Shown: in pieces, positions 9,626 to 19,303 of the stretch
Numbering within the stretch: the first letter of the stretch is position 1
Layout: the number at the start of each line of letters is the position of its first letter
From: Limnochordales bacterium
Lineage (GTDB): Bacteria; Bacillota; Limnochordia; Limnochordales; DUMU01
DNA length: 64,000 bases
Assembly: GCA_014896315.1 (NCBI GenBank)
Contig: JADBKP010000007.1
Location: 62,001 to 126,000 of the forward strand
Direction: 5' to 3'
Made by a program: the position numbers and the translations under genes
The notes under the pieces: generated by a model
Database searches by the model: none
What the model was told of the DNA's origin: nothing
What the model saw: the letters and a program-made list of their open reading frames with translations, nothing else

Positions 9626-10205
9626 CGCCCTCCGCCTCCTCTCTGATTCCCACCTGTGAAGGCTACGGGCGGACGTCACAGGCCACCCCCGGCCTTCCGG
9701 CCAACGCTAGCCATCATGCGCCTATCCCGCGTTTGTCTGTGTGGGATCCTGCCGATTGTCCAAGCCACCCCCTTCCAGCGATCCCCCAGTCCCAGGATGA
9801 GTGCCAATACCATCACGCACTCGCAGGGATACGACGCCCTGTTCGTACGTTCTGCATCGACATGACCGTACATGCTCGCGATCTTATACGCCGCGGCGGA
9901 ACAGATTCCTCCTTCAGAGAATGCCTGACATTATTTGCCGTTCGTCTATGCCTTGCTGGGCACACAAGCGCCTGCCAGAGTGCCGCAAGGGCAGCCGGAG
10001 TTACCAATGAGGGTTAAGTTGCGAGTTTAGGATCAAGCTATTGCTGGTCTTCGGCATGTCAAGGTAGTTGCTGTCTGTGTTTCTCGAGACTGGTTACCCA
10101 TATGTACGAATAGACCATCGGCACTTGATCGGGATTTTGTCGCTATATATAATGGTTTTGTATGCAACTCATTGTAGGTTCTTGGGTCAGGAGCGAGGAC
10201 AAAGC
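9626..10205. promoter_or_regulatory. Divergent intergenic region with shared operator site and DeoR promoter
   Basis: This 580-bp gap separates the GxGYxYP operon (minus) from the DeoR gene (plus). CATGACCGTACATG at 9861-9874 differs by one base from the site at 2555-2568 beside the GntR/LacI gene. A well-formed promoter for the DeoR gene is TTGATC (10125-10130), 17-nt spacer, TATAAT (10148-10153), putting the transcription start about 45 nt before the start codon. I find no further gene; short frames here lack coding character. Confidence 0.65.
10125..10153 (+). promoter_or_regulatory. Sigma-A-type promoter of the DeoR regulator
   Basis: TTGATC at 10125-10130 and TATAAT at 10148-10153 are separated by 17 nt in an A+T-rich stretch, a near-consensus vegetative promoter. 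It reads into the DeoR gene and possibly on into the rhamnose genes, since no terminator is obvious between 10998 and 11118. Confidence 0.75.
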
Positions 10206-10997
10206 ATGCCAAACCTACCCATGGAACGAAGAGCCGAGATCATCCGCCTGCTCGAAGCCCACGGGAGCGTGCGGGTAGCCACCCTTGCCGTGCGCTTTGG
10301 CGTTACTGAGGAGACGATCCGCCGGGACCTGGAGGCTCTCGAGGAGCAGGGGGTTCTCCAGCGTACGTATGGCGGCGCGGTACGGGCAGGCATCACACCT
10401 GTGGAGAGCCCGGTCAGCCGGCGAGAGCTCGAGCATCAGGAAGAAAAGGAAGCCATAGCACAAAAGGCGGCCGAGCTCGTTGAGGACGGGGCTACTCTCT
10501 TCCTCGATGCAAGCACAACCGTCCTCGCCCTTGCGCGGGCGCTGCGCGGCAAGCAGAGGCTGACCATTGTAACCAACGGCGTGAGAGCAGTGACTGAACT
10601 GGCCACCCGCCCCGGCTACACCGTGATCTCAACCGGGGGATTGCTGAGGGACTCCTCGCTCTCATTCGTCGGCCCCCTTGCCGAGCGGGCCGTCAGCCAG
10701 TACCACGTCGATTGGGCTTTCCTCTCCTGTAAAGGTGTTACCCCCGAACAGGGGCTTACCGAATCCAACGAACTTGAGGCGCAGTTAAAGCGATTGATGG
10801 TCAGTCACGCGGACCGCGCCGTCGCGCTGGTCGATAGCAGCAAGTTCGGGCATGTCGCATTTGCTGCCATAGCTCCCATCTCCGAGCTCAATATTCTCAT
10901 AACCGATGCCAATGCATCCGCAGCCGTCCTGGAGCAGGTGCGCCGCTCTGGTGTGGAGGTCATGATTGCGGAAGCGCGCAAGACAAATGGGAGCTAA
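10206..10997 (+). CDS. DeoR-family transcriptional regulator of the rhamnose genes
   Basis: DeoR/GlpR-type repressor of 263 residues. The N-terminal helix-turn-helix (about residues 6-60) shows ERRAEIIRLLEAHGSV and VTEETIRRDLEALEEQG; the C-terminal sugar-phosphate-sensing domain has GATLFLDASTTVLALARAL, TNGVRA and STGG loops, and DWAFLSCKGV. The frame extends upstream to 10068 but the promoter lies inside that extension; the ATG at 10206 follows GGAGCGAGGAC and matches the usual family length. It precedes the GH106-like, isomerase, aldolase and kinase genes on the same strand and is therefore the probable regulator of rhamnose use, most likely sensing a phosphorylated sugar such as rhamnulose 1-phosphate (inference). 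Confidence 0.9.
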   Translation: MPNLPMERRAEIIRLLEAHGSVRVATLAVRFGVTEETIRRDLEALEEQGVLQRTYGGAVRAGITPVESPVSRRELEHQEEKEAIAQKAAELVEDGATLFLDASTTVLALARALRGKQRLTIVTNGVRAVTELATRPGYTVISTGGLLRDSSLSFVGPLAERAVSQYHVDWAFLSCKGVTPEQGLTESNELEAQLKRLMVSHADRAVALVDSSKFGHVAFAAIAPISELNILITDANASAAVLEQVRRSGVEVMIAEARKTNGS

Positions 10998-11118
10998 CCC
11001 GCATTCTGGTGTGAGATTATGCTGGCCTCTGCCCTTGTTTTTTCCGATATGTCGTGATAGGTTTGTTTTTGAAGTACCGGTAATCTGAAGCCACTTAGGG
11101 CAGAAGGAGCGGTCACCT

Positions 11119-14100
11119 GTGCAGGATAGGGATATGCGGCGGACCGGGGAAGCGACGTCCGAAGTCGAGCGGGGATTCCTATCCCCCGGAAAAGAGTATC
11201 GACCCGCCCCCTTCTGGTCATGGAACGGTCGTCTGACACCCGAGAGGGTCAAACAGCAGATCGAGCTTCTCCATGAGCAGGGCTTCGGCGGTTTCTTTAT
11301 GCATTCGCGGGTTGGCCTGATCAGTCCCTACTTAGGCGACGAATGGATGTCCGCCGTTGCCGCCAGTGTCGAGGCCGCACGTAAGCTCGATATGGAGGCA
11401 TGGCTGTACGACGAGGACAAGTGGCCGAGCGGCTTTGCGGGAGGTATCGTTCCTGCCCTGGCTCCAGAGTACAGACAGCATGGCCTGCGATCGCGATTGG
11501 TTGACCTGGCAGAGGTCCGCGCCAAAATCGCAGATAAGCTCAAGGATACACCAGGCGAACGCGTCTTCATATATGAGCTCCAATGGTCAGAACCGGGACG
11601 ACTATCTGCTTACCGGCGGCTCAACGGAGTTACTGACGCACTGCGACAGCACACAACCGAAACCCACCGACCCGAGAGTCAGAAAGAGCATCCAGACTTA
11701 CCGGAACTCAAAAAGGCACAACAGAAAAGCTATTTGATCAGCGAAGAGTTTACAATGCCGGCAGGTGACGAGTGGTACAACGGCGAATGCTACGTTGACC
11801 TGCTCGACGGCCGCGCAACTCAGGCTTTCCTCGCTGTAACGCACGAGGCGTACCGCAAAGTTATTGGCAAAGACTTTGGCCCCCACGTCCCCGGCATCTT
11901 TACCGATGAGCCGAACTTCCGTTGGCCGCTTCCTGCCGACTCTTCTCCGTGGACTCCGTCATTGCCGCAGGTTTTCCAAGAACTGCATGGTTTTGATTTA
12001 CTGGAACACCTTCCGCTGCTTTTCTTCGACGGTGAAGCTGCCGCTCGCATCCGCTACTGCTACTGGCGAACTCTGCTCCACCTTTTCTTACACAATTTTA
12101 CGATCCCCTACAGCCGCTGGTGCGAAGAGAATGGAATAGCCATGACCGGCCACTATCTGGAGGAGGATTCGCTCGTCTCCCAGGCCACTTGCATCGGCGC
12201 CGCCATGCCGCATTACATCTACCAGCATGTTCCCGGCATCGACCACCTGGGGCGGAACATTGACAACCCCTGGACACTGAAACAGGTGAGCTCCGTCGCC
12301 CACCAGACCGGGAAAACCCGGGTGCTCTGCGAGATCTTCGGCACCGCCGGCCACAGCATGAGCTTTGCCGACCAGAAATGGATTGCGGACTTCCATTTCG
12401 CCCTGGGTGTCAACTTCATGAACCAGCACCTGACCCTCTACTCCATGACCGGCGAGCGCAAACGGGATTATCCGGCCAACATCAGCTGGGCGCAGCCCTA
12501 CTGGCCGTACTATCGTGTTTTCAACGATTATGCCGCCCGGGCCGCCTTTTTCACTTCCCAGGGTAAACCGGCAGTTCCGCTCTTGCTCATTCACCCGATC
12601 TGTTCAGCCTGGGCGCTGCTGCCTGCCTACATAGCCGGCCAGGACCGCCGCAAGGCTGAAGAACCTGTCCGCCAGCTAGACGAGCGTTTTCGTGCACTCT
12701 TTTCCGCCCTCCTCGCCCATCAGCGCGACTTCGACCTCGGTGATGAGACCATCATTGCCAGGATGGGCGCAGTAAAGGGTGGTGAAGGAGGCCAAGGAGA
12801 CCAGGCTGGCCAGGGCGGCGATGGCAGCGACACCCCTGCCTTCGTCATCGGTCGCCAGGAATACCGGGTTGTGGTGGTGCCGCCCGTTGTTCACCTGGAG
12901 CGAAGCACCCTGCGGCTGCTTGTCGAGTTCGCCCGCCGCGGCGGCCCCGTAATCCTCATGGCGCCGGTCCCGGAGATGGTTTCAGGGGAGCGCGACCCGC
13001 AGGCCTGGCAGGAGCTGATCTCTCTGCCCTCTGTCTGCGTCGCCGCCGACATCCGGGCCGTCCTGGATCGGCTTGACCGGGTGCTGCCCCGTGAGATCGA
13101 AGTGTTGCCGGTCGTACCTGTTGAAGGTGACATGGAGCAACAGAGTACACAAGGTACACAAGGCCGGGCCGAACGTGCAGGGCAGAAAGATAGCCCGACT
13201 CTGCCGATCCTCTATAACCACCGGCGGGACGGCCATCGCCACTACTACTTTCTCGCCTCTACCGACCGGCATCAGGCCCACCGGGTAAGGCTGCGGTTCC
13301 CCTGCTCGGGGACCGTCTGGAGGTGGGATCTTCTGACCGGCGAGGTCGTTCTCTTGGGGCGGGCCCTTCCCGAACTTGAGTGGGAGTTTGCCCCGGCAGG
13401 GAGCCTCTGCCTCACCCTCGACGCCGCCGAGAGCTCGTCTCCGGCCTCGACAGAGTCAGCTCAGGCTACGGCTTCTGCCCGGACGGCCGCGCCCTGCTAC
13501 ACCCGAAGCCTGCGCCTGTCGGGTCCCTGGGAGGCCGAGCGCCTTCACCCAAACATCCTGGTGCTCGACTTCTGCCGCCTGGCCTGGGGAGAGGCCGATC
13601 TGACAGCCGAGACTCCTCTGCGACCCGTAGCTCACTGGCGGGAAGAAGTACTGCGGGCAAGCGGCCGGAGAGCGATGACCCAGCCCTACATCTACCTCTC
13701 CGGCAAGCTGCCTTACCGGCCGCTACCCGTTGTGATGGAGTTCCCCTTCTATAGCAGTGTGAACTGCCAGGCTGCCGACACGGGACGCATTAAAGTCAAG
13801 CTGGTGGTAGAACAACTCCGGCGGATGCGCGTCACAGTCAACGGTCAGCTTCTCGACCTGAGTGACGACGCGGTTGAGCCGTTCTACTGGGATCCCGACT
13901 TCGAAGCGGTAGATATTACCAATCTGATCCGCGAAGGAGAAAACCGTATTCGCCTAGAGTTTCTGTCGGCCGCCGACGGGCCGGAGGTGGAAGAGATCTA
14001 CCTCGCCGGCGATTTTCAGGTCCGGCAGGACCAAAGCCGCTATCCGGACGCCCCCGGCGGGTTCTTCCTTGCCCCTGAACCGTCGCTGGTCCAGCTTGCC

Positions 14101-14526
14101 GCCGGTGACTGGGGCCCGCAGGGCTACCCCTTCTACAGCGGTACGTTCCGCTACCGGATCCCGTTACCCGCTGACATGCTTGCTTCTGCCGACGCCGTTC
14201 TCCTGCGCCTTGTTGAACCGGCCGGCGCTTCGCTCTTTGCCGTTCGGGTCGACGGTCAAGAGGTGGCCGTGCTTCCCTGGGAGCCGTGGGAGGTCGACCT
14301 GACCCGCCCGCTGAAAAAGCAGGGTGGCGGTGGGGCTGGCAGCTCGCGACTCATCGAGATCGATGTGGTGAGCAGCCTGCGCAACAGCCTTGGTCCACTC
14401 CACCACCGGGCCGGCGACAACCTGGGATGGACCGGGCCATACGAGTTTCGCCCCGGCCCGCACTGGACCGACCACTACCGCTTCGCCGCCTACGGCCTGA
14501 CCGCGGTCGAACTGCTCACGAGGTAA
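11119..14526 (+). CDS. GH106-like glycoside hydrolase, probable alpha-L-rhamnosidase
   Basis: A 1135-residue protein of the large family typified by GH106 alpha-L-rhamnosidases. The diagnostic N-terminal block reads APFWSWNGRLTPERV, GFGGFFMHSRVGL and AWLYDEDKWPSGFAGG (about residues 30-115). The C-terminal part holds beta-sandwich segments that look like carbohydrate-binding or galactose-binding-like domains. GTG start at 11119 is backed by AGAAGGAG 9 nt upstream. No signal peptide is present, so it should act in the cytoplasm on imported rhamnosides. A glycine-rich low-complexity insertion (GGEGGQGDQAGQGGDG) lies at about residue 555. It is followed 48 nt later by L-rhamnose isomerase, which strongly supports rhamnose as the released sugar. 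Confidence 0.82.
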   Translation: MQDRDMRRTGEATSEVERGFLSPGKEYRPAPFWSWNGRLTPERVKQQIELLHEQGFGGFFMHSRVGLISPYLGDEWMSAVAASVEAARKLDMEAWLYDEDKWPSGFAGGIVPALAPEYRQHGLRSRLVDLAEVRAKIADKLKDTPGERVFIYELQWSEPGRLSAYRRLNGVTDALRQHTTETHRPESQKEHPDLPELKKAQQKSYLISEEFTMPAGDEWYNGECYVDLLDGRATQAFLAVTHEAYRKVIGKDFGPHVPGIFTDEPNFRWPLPADSSPWTPSLPQVFQELHGFDLLEHLPLLFFDGEAAARIRYCYWRTLLHLFLHNFTIPYSRWCEENGIAMTGHYLEEDSLVSQATCIGAAMPHYIYQHVPGIDHLGRNIDNPWTLKQVSSVAHQTGKTRVLCEIFGTAGHSMSFADQKWIADFHFALGVNFMNQHLTLYSMTGERKRDYPANISWAQPYWPYYRVFNDYAARAAFFTSQGKPAVPLLLIHPICSAWALLPAYIAGQDRRKAEEPVRQLDERFRALFSALLAHQRDFDLGDETIIARMGAVKGGEGGQGDQAGQGGDGSDTPAFVIGRQEYRVVVVPPVVHLERSTLRLLVEFARRGGPVILMAPVPEMVSGERDPQAWQELISLPSVCVAADIRAVLDRLDRVLPREIEVLPVVPVEGDMEQQSTQGTQGRAERAGQKDSPTLPILYNHRRDGHRHYYFLASTDRHQAHRVRLRFPCSGTVWRWDLLTGEVVLLGRALPELEWEFAPAGSLCLTLDAAESSSPASTESAQATASARTAAPCYTRSLRLSGPWEAERLHPNILVLDFCRLAWGEADLTAETPLRPVAHWREEVLRASGRRAMTQPYIYLSGKLPYRPLPVVMEFPFYSSVNCQAADTGRIKVKLVVEQLRRMRVTVNGQLLDLSDDAVEPFYWDPDFEAVDITNLIREGENRIRLEFLSAADGPEVEEIYLAGDFQVRQDQSRYPDAPGGFFLAPEPSLVQLAAGDWGPQGYPFYSGTFRYRIPLPADMLASADAVLLRLVEPAGASLFAVRVDGQEVAVLPWEPWEVDLTRPLKKQGGGGAGSSRLIEIDVVSSLRNSLGPLHHRAGDNLGWTGPYEFRPGPHWTDHYRFAAYGLTAVELLTR

Positions 14527-14574
14527 GGTCTCCGGTGCATCGGCCAAGCGTCGGAGGGAGGCAGTGACACGAAC

Positions 14575-15738
14575 ATGGAGACCCGGCATGATCACAGGGT
14601 AGCGGCTGATTGGACCGCGGCTCTTGAACGTTTCACGCTGGAGACCCCGAGCTGGGGCTTTGGCAGCGGCGGCACTCGCTTCCACACCGCCCGGCAACCG
14701 GGATCGGCACGGAAGGTATGGGAGAGGATCGCAGACGCGGCGGAAGTTCACCAAATAACCGGATGCGCACCTTCGGTAGCGATCCACCTGCCGTGGGACG
14801 ATGTGGAAGACTTCTCCGCCCTGCGCCGGTTTGCTGAAGAGCGCGGGATTCGGATAGGTGCGGTAAACCCCAATCTGTTCCAGCGAGATGAGTATACCCT
14901 CGGCAGTCTGGCCCACCCTGATGCCCGGGTACGCCGCCGCGCGCTGGACGACGTACGGCACTGTGTCGAAGCGATGCACGCTACGGGTTCAACGATACTC
15001 AGTCTGTGGCTGGCCGACGGAACCAATTTCCCCGGCCAGGACAACTTTGTCCAGCGCAAGCAGCGCCTGGAGGAGAGCCTGCGAGAGATAGTAGCGATGC
15101 TCCCGGCCGGGGGCCGCCTCCTGCTCGAGTATAAGTTTTTTGAACCGGCCTTCTATCACACCGATATTCCGGACTGGGGGATGGCACTGCTCCTTGCCGG
15201 CAAGCTCGGGCCGCAAGCCGGGGTTCTGGTGGACATGGGCCATCACCCGCCGGGAACTAACGTGCCCTACATAATTGCGATACTTCTTTCAGAAGGGAAA
15301 CTGGGAGGGTTTCACCTCAACAGCCGGCATTACGCCGACGACGACCTGACGGTAGGCTCACTTGATCCATACCAGCTCTATCTGGTCTTCCGGGAGATTG
15401 TAACTTTCGTGCGGCATCTTCCGGCCGGAGCTGTTCCCCCGCAAATCGCCTACATGATAGACCAGACCAATGCCCTCAAGCCGCCCTTCCTGGCCATGGT
15501 TCAGGCGGTGGTCCGGGCCCAGGAGCTGTATGCCAAAGCGCTGCTGGTAGACGAGGAGGCGCTGGCAGAAGCTCAAAAGGCCGGCGACCTGGTGCGGGCG
15601 GAGGAGATCGTACGGGATGCTTTCTTCACTGACGTTCGGCCGCTGCTGGCCGAATGGCGGTCAAGCCGTGGGCTGCCGCCAGACCCGCTGAAAGCGGCCT
15701 TTCGCTACCAGGAGGAGATCGCCGCCCGGCGCGGCTAG
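14575..15738 (+). CDS. rhaI: L-rhamnose isomerase (RhaI type)
   Basis: Converts L-rhamnose to L-rhamnulose, the first catabolic step. The 387-residue TIM-barrel protein belongs to the xylose-isomerase-like family found in Bacillota and Pseudomonas rather than the E. coli RhaA family. Recognisable pieces are SWGFGSGGTRF near residue 30, AIHLPWD, LSLWLADGTNFPGQD, and metal ligands in LLEYKFFEPAFYHTD, LVDMGHHPPGTN and GFHLNSRHYADDD. ATG start preceded by GGAGGGAGG. Tightly followed by the aldolase and kinase genes of the same pathway. Confidence 0.92.
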   Translation: METRHDHRVAADWTAALERFTLETPSWGFGSGGTRFHTARQPGSARKVWERIADAAEVHQITGCAPSVAIHLPWDDVEDFSALRRFAEERGIRIGAVNPNLFQRDEYTLGSLAHPDARVRRRALDDVRHCVEAMHATGSTILSLWLADGTNFPGQDNFVQRKQRLEESLREIVAMLPAGGRLLLEYKFFEPAFYHTDIPDWGMALLLAGKLGPQAGVLVDMGHHPPGTNVPYIIAILLSEGKLGGFHLNSRHYADDDLTVGSLDPYQLYLVFREIVTFVRHLPAGAVPPQIAYMIDQTNALKPPFLAMVQAVVRAQELYAKALLVDEEALAEAQKAGDLVRAEEIVRDAFFTDVRPLLAEWRSSRGLPPDPLKAAFRYQEEIAARRG

Positions 15739-15817
15739 ACGCAACAGGCTGGAAACACCTCGAGCTGGTTTGTGGTGTCGCACGATCAGTGAGACACAGT
15801 GAAAGGATGGACTGCGC

Positions 15818-16528
15818 TTGTCGGAAGCAGTGAGTTCAGGAAGGAAAGCTACCGTTAACCGGCTCGTTGCCGATCCCGAGCGCGAGCTTTTGCGGGCGCG
15901 AGCTCGGCAAGAGCTGGTGGAGTTCGGCCGCCGTGCCTATCGCGCCGGACTCATCCCCGGTCTGTCCGGCAACCTGTCGATCCGGGTCGCTCCGGGGGAG
16001 ATATGGGTAACCCCCTCCGGCGTCAATAAGGGGTTTCTTGCCGAGAGCGACCTCATCGCCGTGGATGAGGAAGGAAACCTGCTGTATAGCACCGGCCACC
16101 GTCCGACCTCGGAGACCCCCATGCATACGGCGATCTACCGCGTGCGGCCGGACGTAGGGGCCGTTTGCCACACCCACGCTCCCTACGCTACCGCCTTTGC
16201 CGTAGCCGGGCTCGATCTCTCCGAGCCGATCCTGCCCGAAGTTATCATCGGCATCGGCCCGATTCCCCTCATCCCTTACGCTACTCCCACGACGCAGGAG
16301 GTGGCCCGCGTCGTCAGTGAAGTGATGAAATCTCACCAGGCGGGGCTTCTCGCCAACCACGGAGTGATCACGGTCGGCAGGACCCTGGCCGAAGCCTACG
16401 CCCGGATGGAGAGCGTTGAGTCGCTGGCCCGGATCGTGGCGATAAGCCGCGCCCTCGGACGCGTCAATGTGCTCTCCCCGACCGAGGTTGAAAGGCTCCT
16501 GGCGCTGGTAAATGGTCACGGAATGTGA
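15818..16528 (+). CDS. Class II aldolase, probable L-rhamnulose-1-phosphate aldolase
   Basis: Zinc-dependent class II aldolase of 236 residues (AraD/FucA/RhaD fold) that would split L-rhamnulose 1-phosphate into dihydroxyacetone phosphate and L-lactaldehyde. Visible motifs are GNLSIRV, VTPSGVNKG, RPTSETPMHTAIY, the metal-binding HTHAPYATAF and LLANHGVITVG. The TTG at 15818 follows AAAGGA. The family sequence alone does not separate fuculose-, ribulose- and rhamnulose-phosphate aldolases; the choice rests on the isomerase upstream and rhamnulokinase downstream. Confidence 0.87.
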   Translation: MSEAVSSGRKATVNRLVADPERELLRARARQELVEFGRRAYRAGLIPGLSGNLSIRVAPGEIWVTPSGVNKGFLAESDLIAVDEEGNLLYSTGHRPTSETPMHTAIYRVRPDVGAVCHTHAPYATAFAVAGLDLSEPILPEVIIGIGPIPLIPYATPTTQEVARVVSEVMKSHQAGLLANHGVITVGRTLAEAYARMESVESLARIVAISRALGRVNVLSPTEVERLLALVNGHGM

Positions 16529-16602
16529 ACTATGTCACCGCGCCCGTGGCAGGCAGGGCAGGTGTTGGGTAAACCGGTCAGGTCATGCCGGAGGTGAGGC
16601 CG

Positions 16603-18270
16603 ATGGAGCGCAGACAGGCGTTTCTCGCAATCGACCTGGGTGCAGAGAGCGGCCGGGCTTTCCTGGGGTACTTTCAGAGCGCGGGTCGCGGGGAGAGGAG
16701 CGTTGCCCGCCTGGAGCTCGAGGAGATCCATCGCTTCCCAAACCGCCCGGTCCGTGTTCTGGGCCACCTGCACTGGGACGTGCTCTCCCTCTTTGCCGCG
16801 ATCAAGGAGTCGCTGCGACTTGCCGCCCGCCGCTGTGATGCACTCGGCCTTGACCTTGTCAGCGTCGCCATCGACACCTGGGGCGTCGACTTTGGCCTCC
16901 TCGATGGCGAAGGCCACCTGCTCGCCAACCCGTTCCATTACCGGGACGTAATCTCCGACGGGGCAATGGCCAGGGCCTGGCAGCGAATCGGGCGGGAACG
17001 GATATTCGAGAAGACGGGAATCCAGTTCCTCCCCTTCAACACCATCTATCAGCTCTTTGCCCTGGCCGAAACGAAGCCTCAGCTTCTCCATAGTGCTTGC
17101 AGCCTGCTGATGATGGGAGAACTTTTCACCTATTTCCTTACAGGTGAACGGTTTGCCGAGTTCACCAACGTCACTACCACCCAGCTGCTGGACGCCCGCC
17201 GCTGGCCACCCGCCGGGCCGACCGCCGCCTCCGGCGAGAACCCCCGCTTCCGCATCACCCGCCCCCCCTGGGACGACGAACTTACAACCGCTCTCGGCAT
17301 TCCCACACACCTGCTGCCCGAGCGCCTCGTATGGCCAGGCACTTTTGTGGGGGAGCTGCTACCCGAGGTTCGCGAAGAATGCGGGTTGGACAGCTCAACT
17401 TCCGGCAGGGGCCGGCCGCACCCTGTGCGTGTTGTAGCGGCGGCAGTGCATGATACGGCTTCTGCGGTGGCCGGCATCCCTCTTGACGATGACGAAACTC
17501 CCTGGGATAGCGCCTTTCTCAGTTCGGGCACCTGGTCCTTGCTGGGGCTTGAGGTACCGGACCCGGTCATCACTCCCTCCAGCCTGGCTGCCGGCCTCTC
17601 CAACGAAGGGAGTGCCAGCGGGCACTTCCTTCTGCTCAAGAATGTGTCCGGACTCTGGCTGGTACAGGAGTGCCGGCGGGCCTTCGCCGCCGCCGGATGC
17701 GAGTACAGCTACTGCGAGTTGACGGAGATGGCCCGGGCTGCTGCTCCTTTCCGGTCGCTGGTCGATCCGGACTGGCCTGAGTTCGCAAAGGCGACCGCTG
17801 CGGGTGCGCCCCCCATGCCGCTGCGTATCCGGCAGTATTGCGAGCTAACCGACCAGCCTTCCCCGACATCGCCGGGTGAGATCGTCCGCACCTGCCTCGA
17901 AAGCCTGGCGTTGAAGTACCGTTGGGTACTGGAACAGCTCGCCGCGGTGACGGGGCGTCGGCTGCAATCGTTGCGCTTGCATCTGGTAGGAGGCGGTTCG
18001 GCTAACGCGCTCCTCAACCAGTTTACTGCCGACGCCGCCCATATCAGCGTGGTGGTCGGTCCTCGCGAAGCTACAACTGTAGGCAACATCCTGGTTCAGG
18101 CCGTAGCGGCCGGGCTTTACCCGGACCTGCTCACCGCCCGTCGCAACCTGACTCGTGCTTTTGAACCGCAGGTTATAACCCCTACAGCAAATGCTGCGTC
18201 ACGAGCAGAGTGGGAAGCCGCTTATAACCGCTTCCTCCAGTTGATAAAGGAGGCTCCTAAGGCCAGTTAA
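16603..18270 (+). CDS. rhaB: Rhamnulokinase
   Basis: FGGY-family sugar kinase that phosphorylates L-rhamnulose to L-rhamnulose 1-phosphate. The N-terminus FLAIDLGAESGRAFLG is the rhamnulokinase form of the phosphate-1 motif; DTWGVDFGLLD, FNTIYQLFAL and LHLVGGGSANALLNQ follow in the expected order. The frame starts at 16585, but GGAGGTGAGG lies between that ATG and the ATG at 16603, which is therefore the likelier start (555 residues). Last enzyme gene of the rhamnose set. Confidence 0.94.
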   Translation: MERRQAFLAIDLGAESGRAFLGYFQSAGRGERSVARLELEEIHRFPNRPVRVLGHLHWDVLSLFAAIKESLRLAARRCDALGLDLVSVAIDTWGVDFGLLDGEGHLLANPFHYRDVISDGAMARAWQRIGRERIFEKTGIQFLPFNTIYQLFALAETKPQLLHSACSLLMMGELFTYFLTGERFAEFTNVTTTQLLDARRWPPAGPTAASGENPRFRITRPPWDDELTTALGIPTHLLPERLVWPGTFVGELLPEVREECGLDSSTSGRGRPHPVRVVAAAVHDTASAVAGIPLDDDETPWDSAFLSSGTWSLLGLEVPDPVITPSSLAAGLSNEGSASGHFLLLKNVSGLWLVQECRRAFAAAGCEYSYCELTEMARAAAPFRSLVDPDWPEFAKATAAGAPPMPLRIRQYCELTDQPSPTSPGEIVRTCLESLALKYRWVLEQLAAVTGRRLQSLRLHLVGGGSANALLNQFTADAAHISVVVGPREATTVGNILVQAVAAGLYPDLLTARRNLTRAFEPQVITPTANAASRAEWEAAYNRFLQLIKEAPKAS

Positions 18271-18316
18271 CCCGTCGAAAGGAGGAGTTTATACGCGCTA
18301 TAAGTGGATTCGGGCC

Positions 18317-19291
18317 ATGCTAGGCTCTCCCTATCAGTCACTGCTCATCCTTCCCGTCCCGCTGTTCGTATTTATCCTGATTCTTACCAGTTATCTTGCA
18401 GAAAGGAGCATTACCGTGAACGCAGAGGGTCAACCCAAGACAGAGCTGATTAACGATCCCGGGTTTCAAGCCGGCTTCAATCTTCTCGCGCCTGAACCCG
18501 GGCAGCGAGTGGTTTTGACCAAGCTTCCTGGTCCGGCTAACGCCGGCGAACCGTGGTGGGATTTGGCCCAATGGAACAGCAGTTTCCCGGATCTACAAGG
18601 TCCTGAAGCTACTCCGTCAGGAGGTGTCCGTTATGCAAACGAAGGTAAGGAGATCATTGTATCACCTCCAGGCTCTCCCGATGCGGGCATTACCCTGGCG
18701 GTGGATGCCGGTGCCGAATATGGCCAGCGTGTCCGGACCAGAGGAGAACCATGGGTTCATCTGCTCGTGGAACAGCGTTTCGCAAGGCCCGCCAGCCTTG
18801 CACGCCTGCGGTCACTACATCTGACACTGGAGTATAGATTGCTGCGGTCGACACTTCTTGATCCCGAACACTACGACCCCGAAATCCATACTGCGCAATT
18901 CAGTTTATTCCTGACGGTACAGAACAAAAATCGATCCTCACCGGGCTTCGGCGACTATTACTGGTTCGGTATCCCAATCTACGACTACCGCTACGCAGTC
19001 ATCCCGCATTATGAGGCCCGCGACTTTGCCGGGTCGGGTAAGTTCATCTTTACGCCTTCCAGCCTCAACTTCACAGATCATCCAGCCACCACTGGTGAAT
19101 GGATTCGGGTGACGAAGGATATCCTGCCCTTCATCCGAGCCGGACTTAAGGCAGCATGGTCCAAGGGATACTTAGTAGGCTCACATGACCTATCGGATTA
19201 TTACGTCACTTCGATCAACATCGGCTGGGAGGTCCCCGGTTCCTTCAACGTCGCCATGCAGCTACGCAACTTGAGTCTCGTAGCTGAATGA
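18317..19291 (+). CDS. Secreted or membrane-anchored protein of unknown function
   Basis: I do not recognise this family. The 324-residue product begins with a hydrophobic segment (SLLILPVPLFVFILILTSYL) that could be a signal peptide or anchor, followed by a soluble domain of about 290 residues rich in aromatic and beta-type segments (HLTLEYRLL, QFSLFLTVQN, DYYWFGIPIYDYRY), reminiscent of a jelly-roll or carbohydrate-binding fold. A strong AAAGGAGGAG (18278-18287) lies 29 nt before the ATG, too far, and no ATG, GTG or TTG sits in frame at normal distance; an ACG (18293) or ATT (18308) start would fit better. Lower G+C than the rhamnose genes. Placed between rhaB and a sugar-binding protein gene, it may help bind or process rhamnose-containing glycan (inference). 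Confidence 0.7.
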   Translation: MLGSPYQSLLILPVPLFVFILILTSYLAERSITVNAEGQPKTELINDPGFQAGFNLLAPEPGQRVVLTKLPGPANAGEPWWDLAQWNSSFPDLQGPEATPSGGVRYANEGKEIIVSPPGSPDAGITLAVDAGAEYGQRVRTRGEPWVHLLVEQRFARPASLARLRSLHLTLEYRLLRSTLLDPEHYDPEIHTAQFSLFLTVQNKNRSSPGFGDYYWFGIPIYDYRYAVIPHYEARDFAGSGKFIFTPSSLNFTDHPATTGEWIRVTKDILPFIRAGLKAAWSKGYLVGSHDLSDYYVTSINIGWEVPGSFNVAMQLRNLSLVAE

Positions 19292-19303
19292 TTCCGAATG
19301 GCT

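Noticed and set aside
10068-10205. 46-residue N-terminal extension of the DeoR regulator
   Set aside because: The extension contains the promoter -35 and -10 boxes and is absent from the family.
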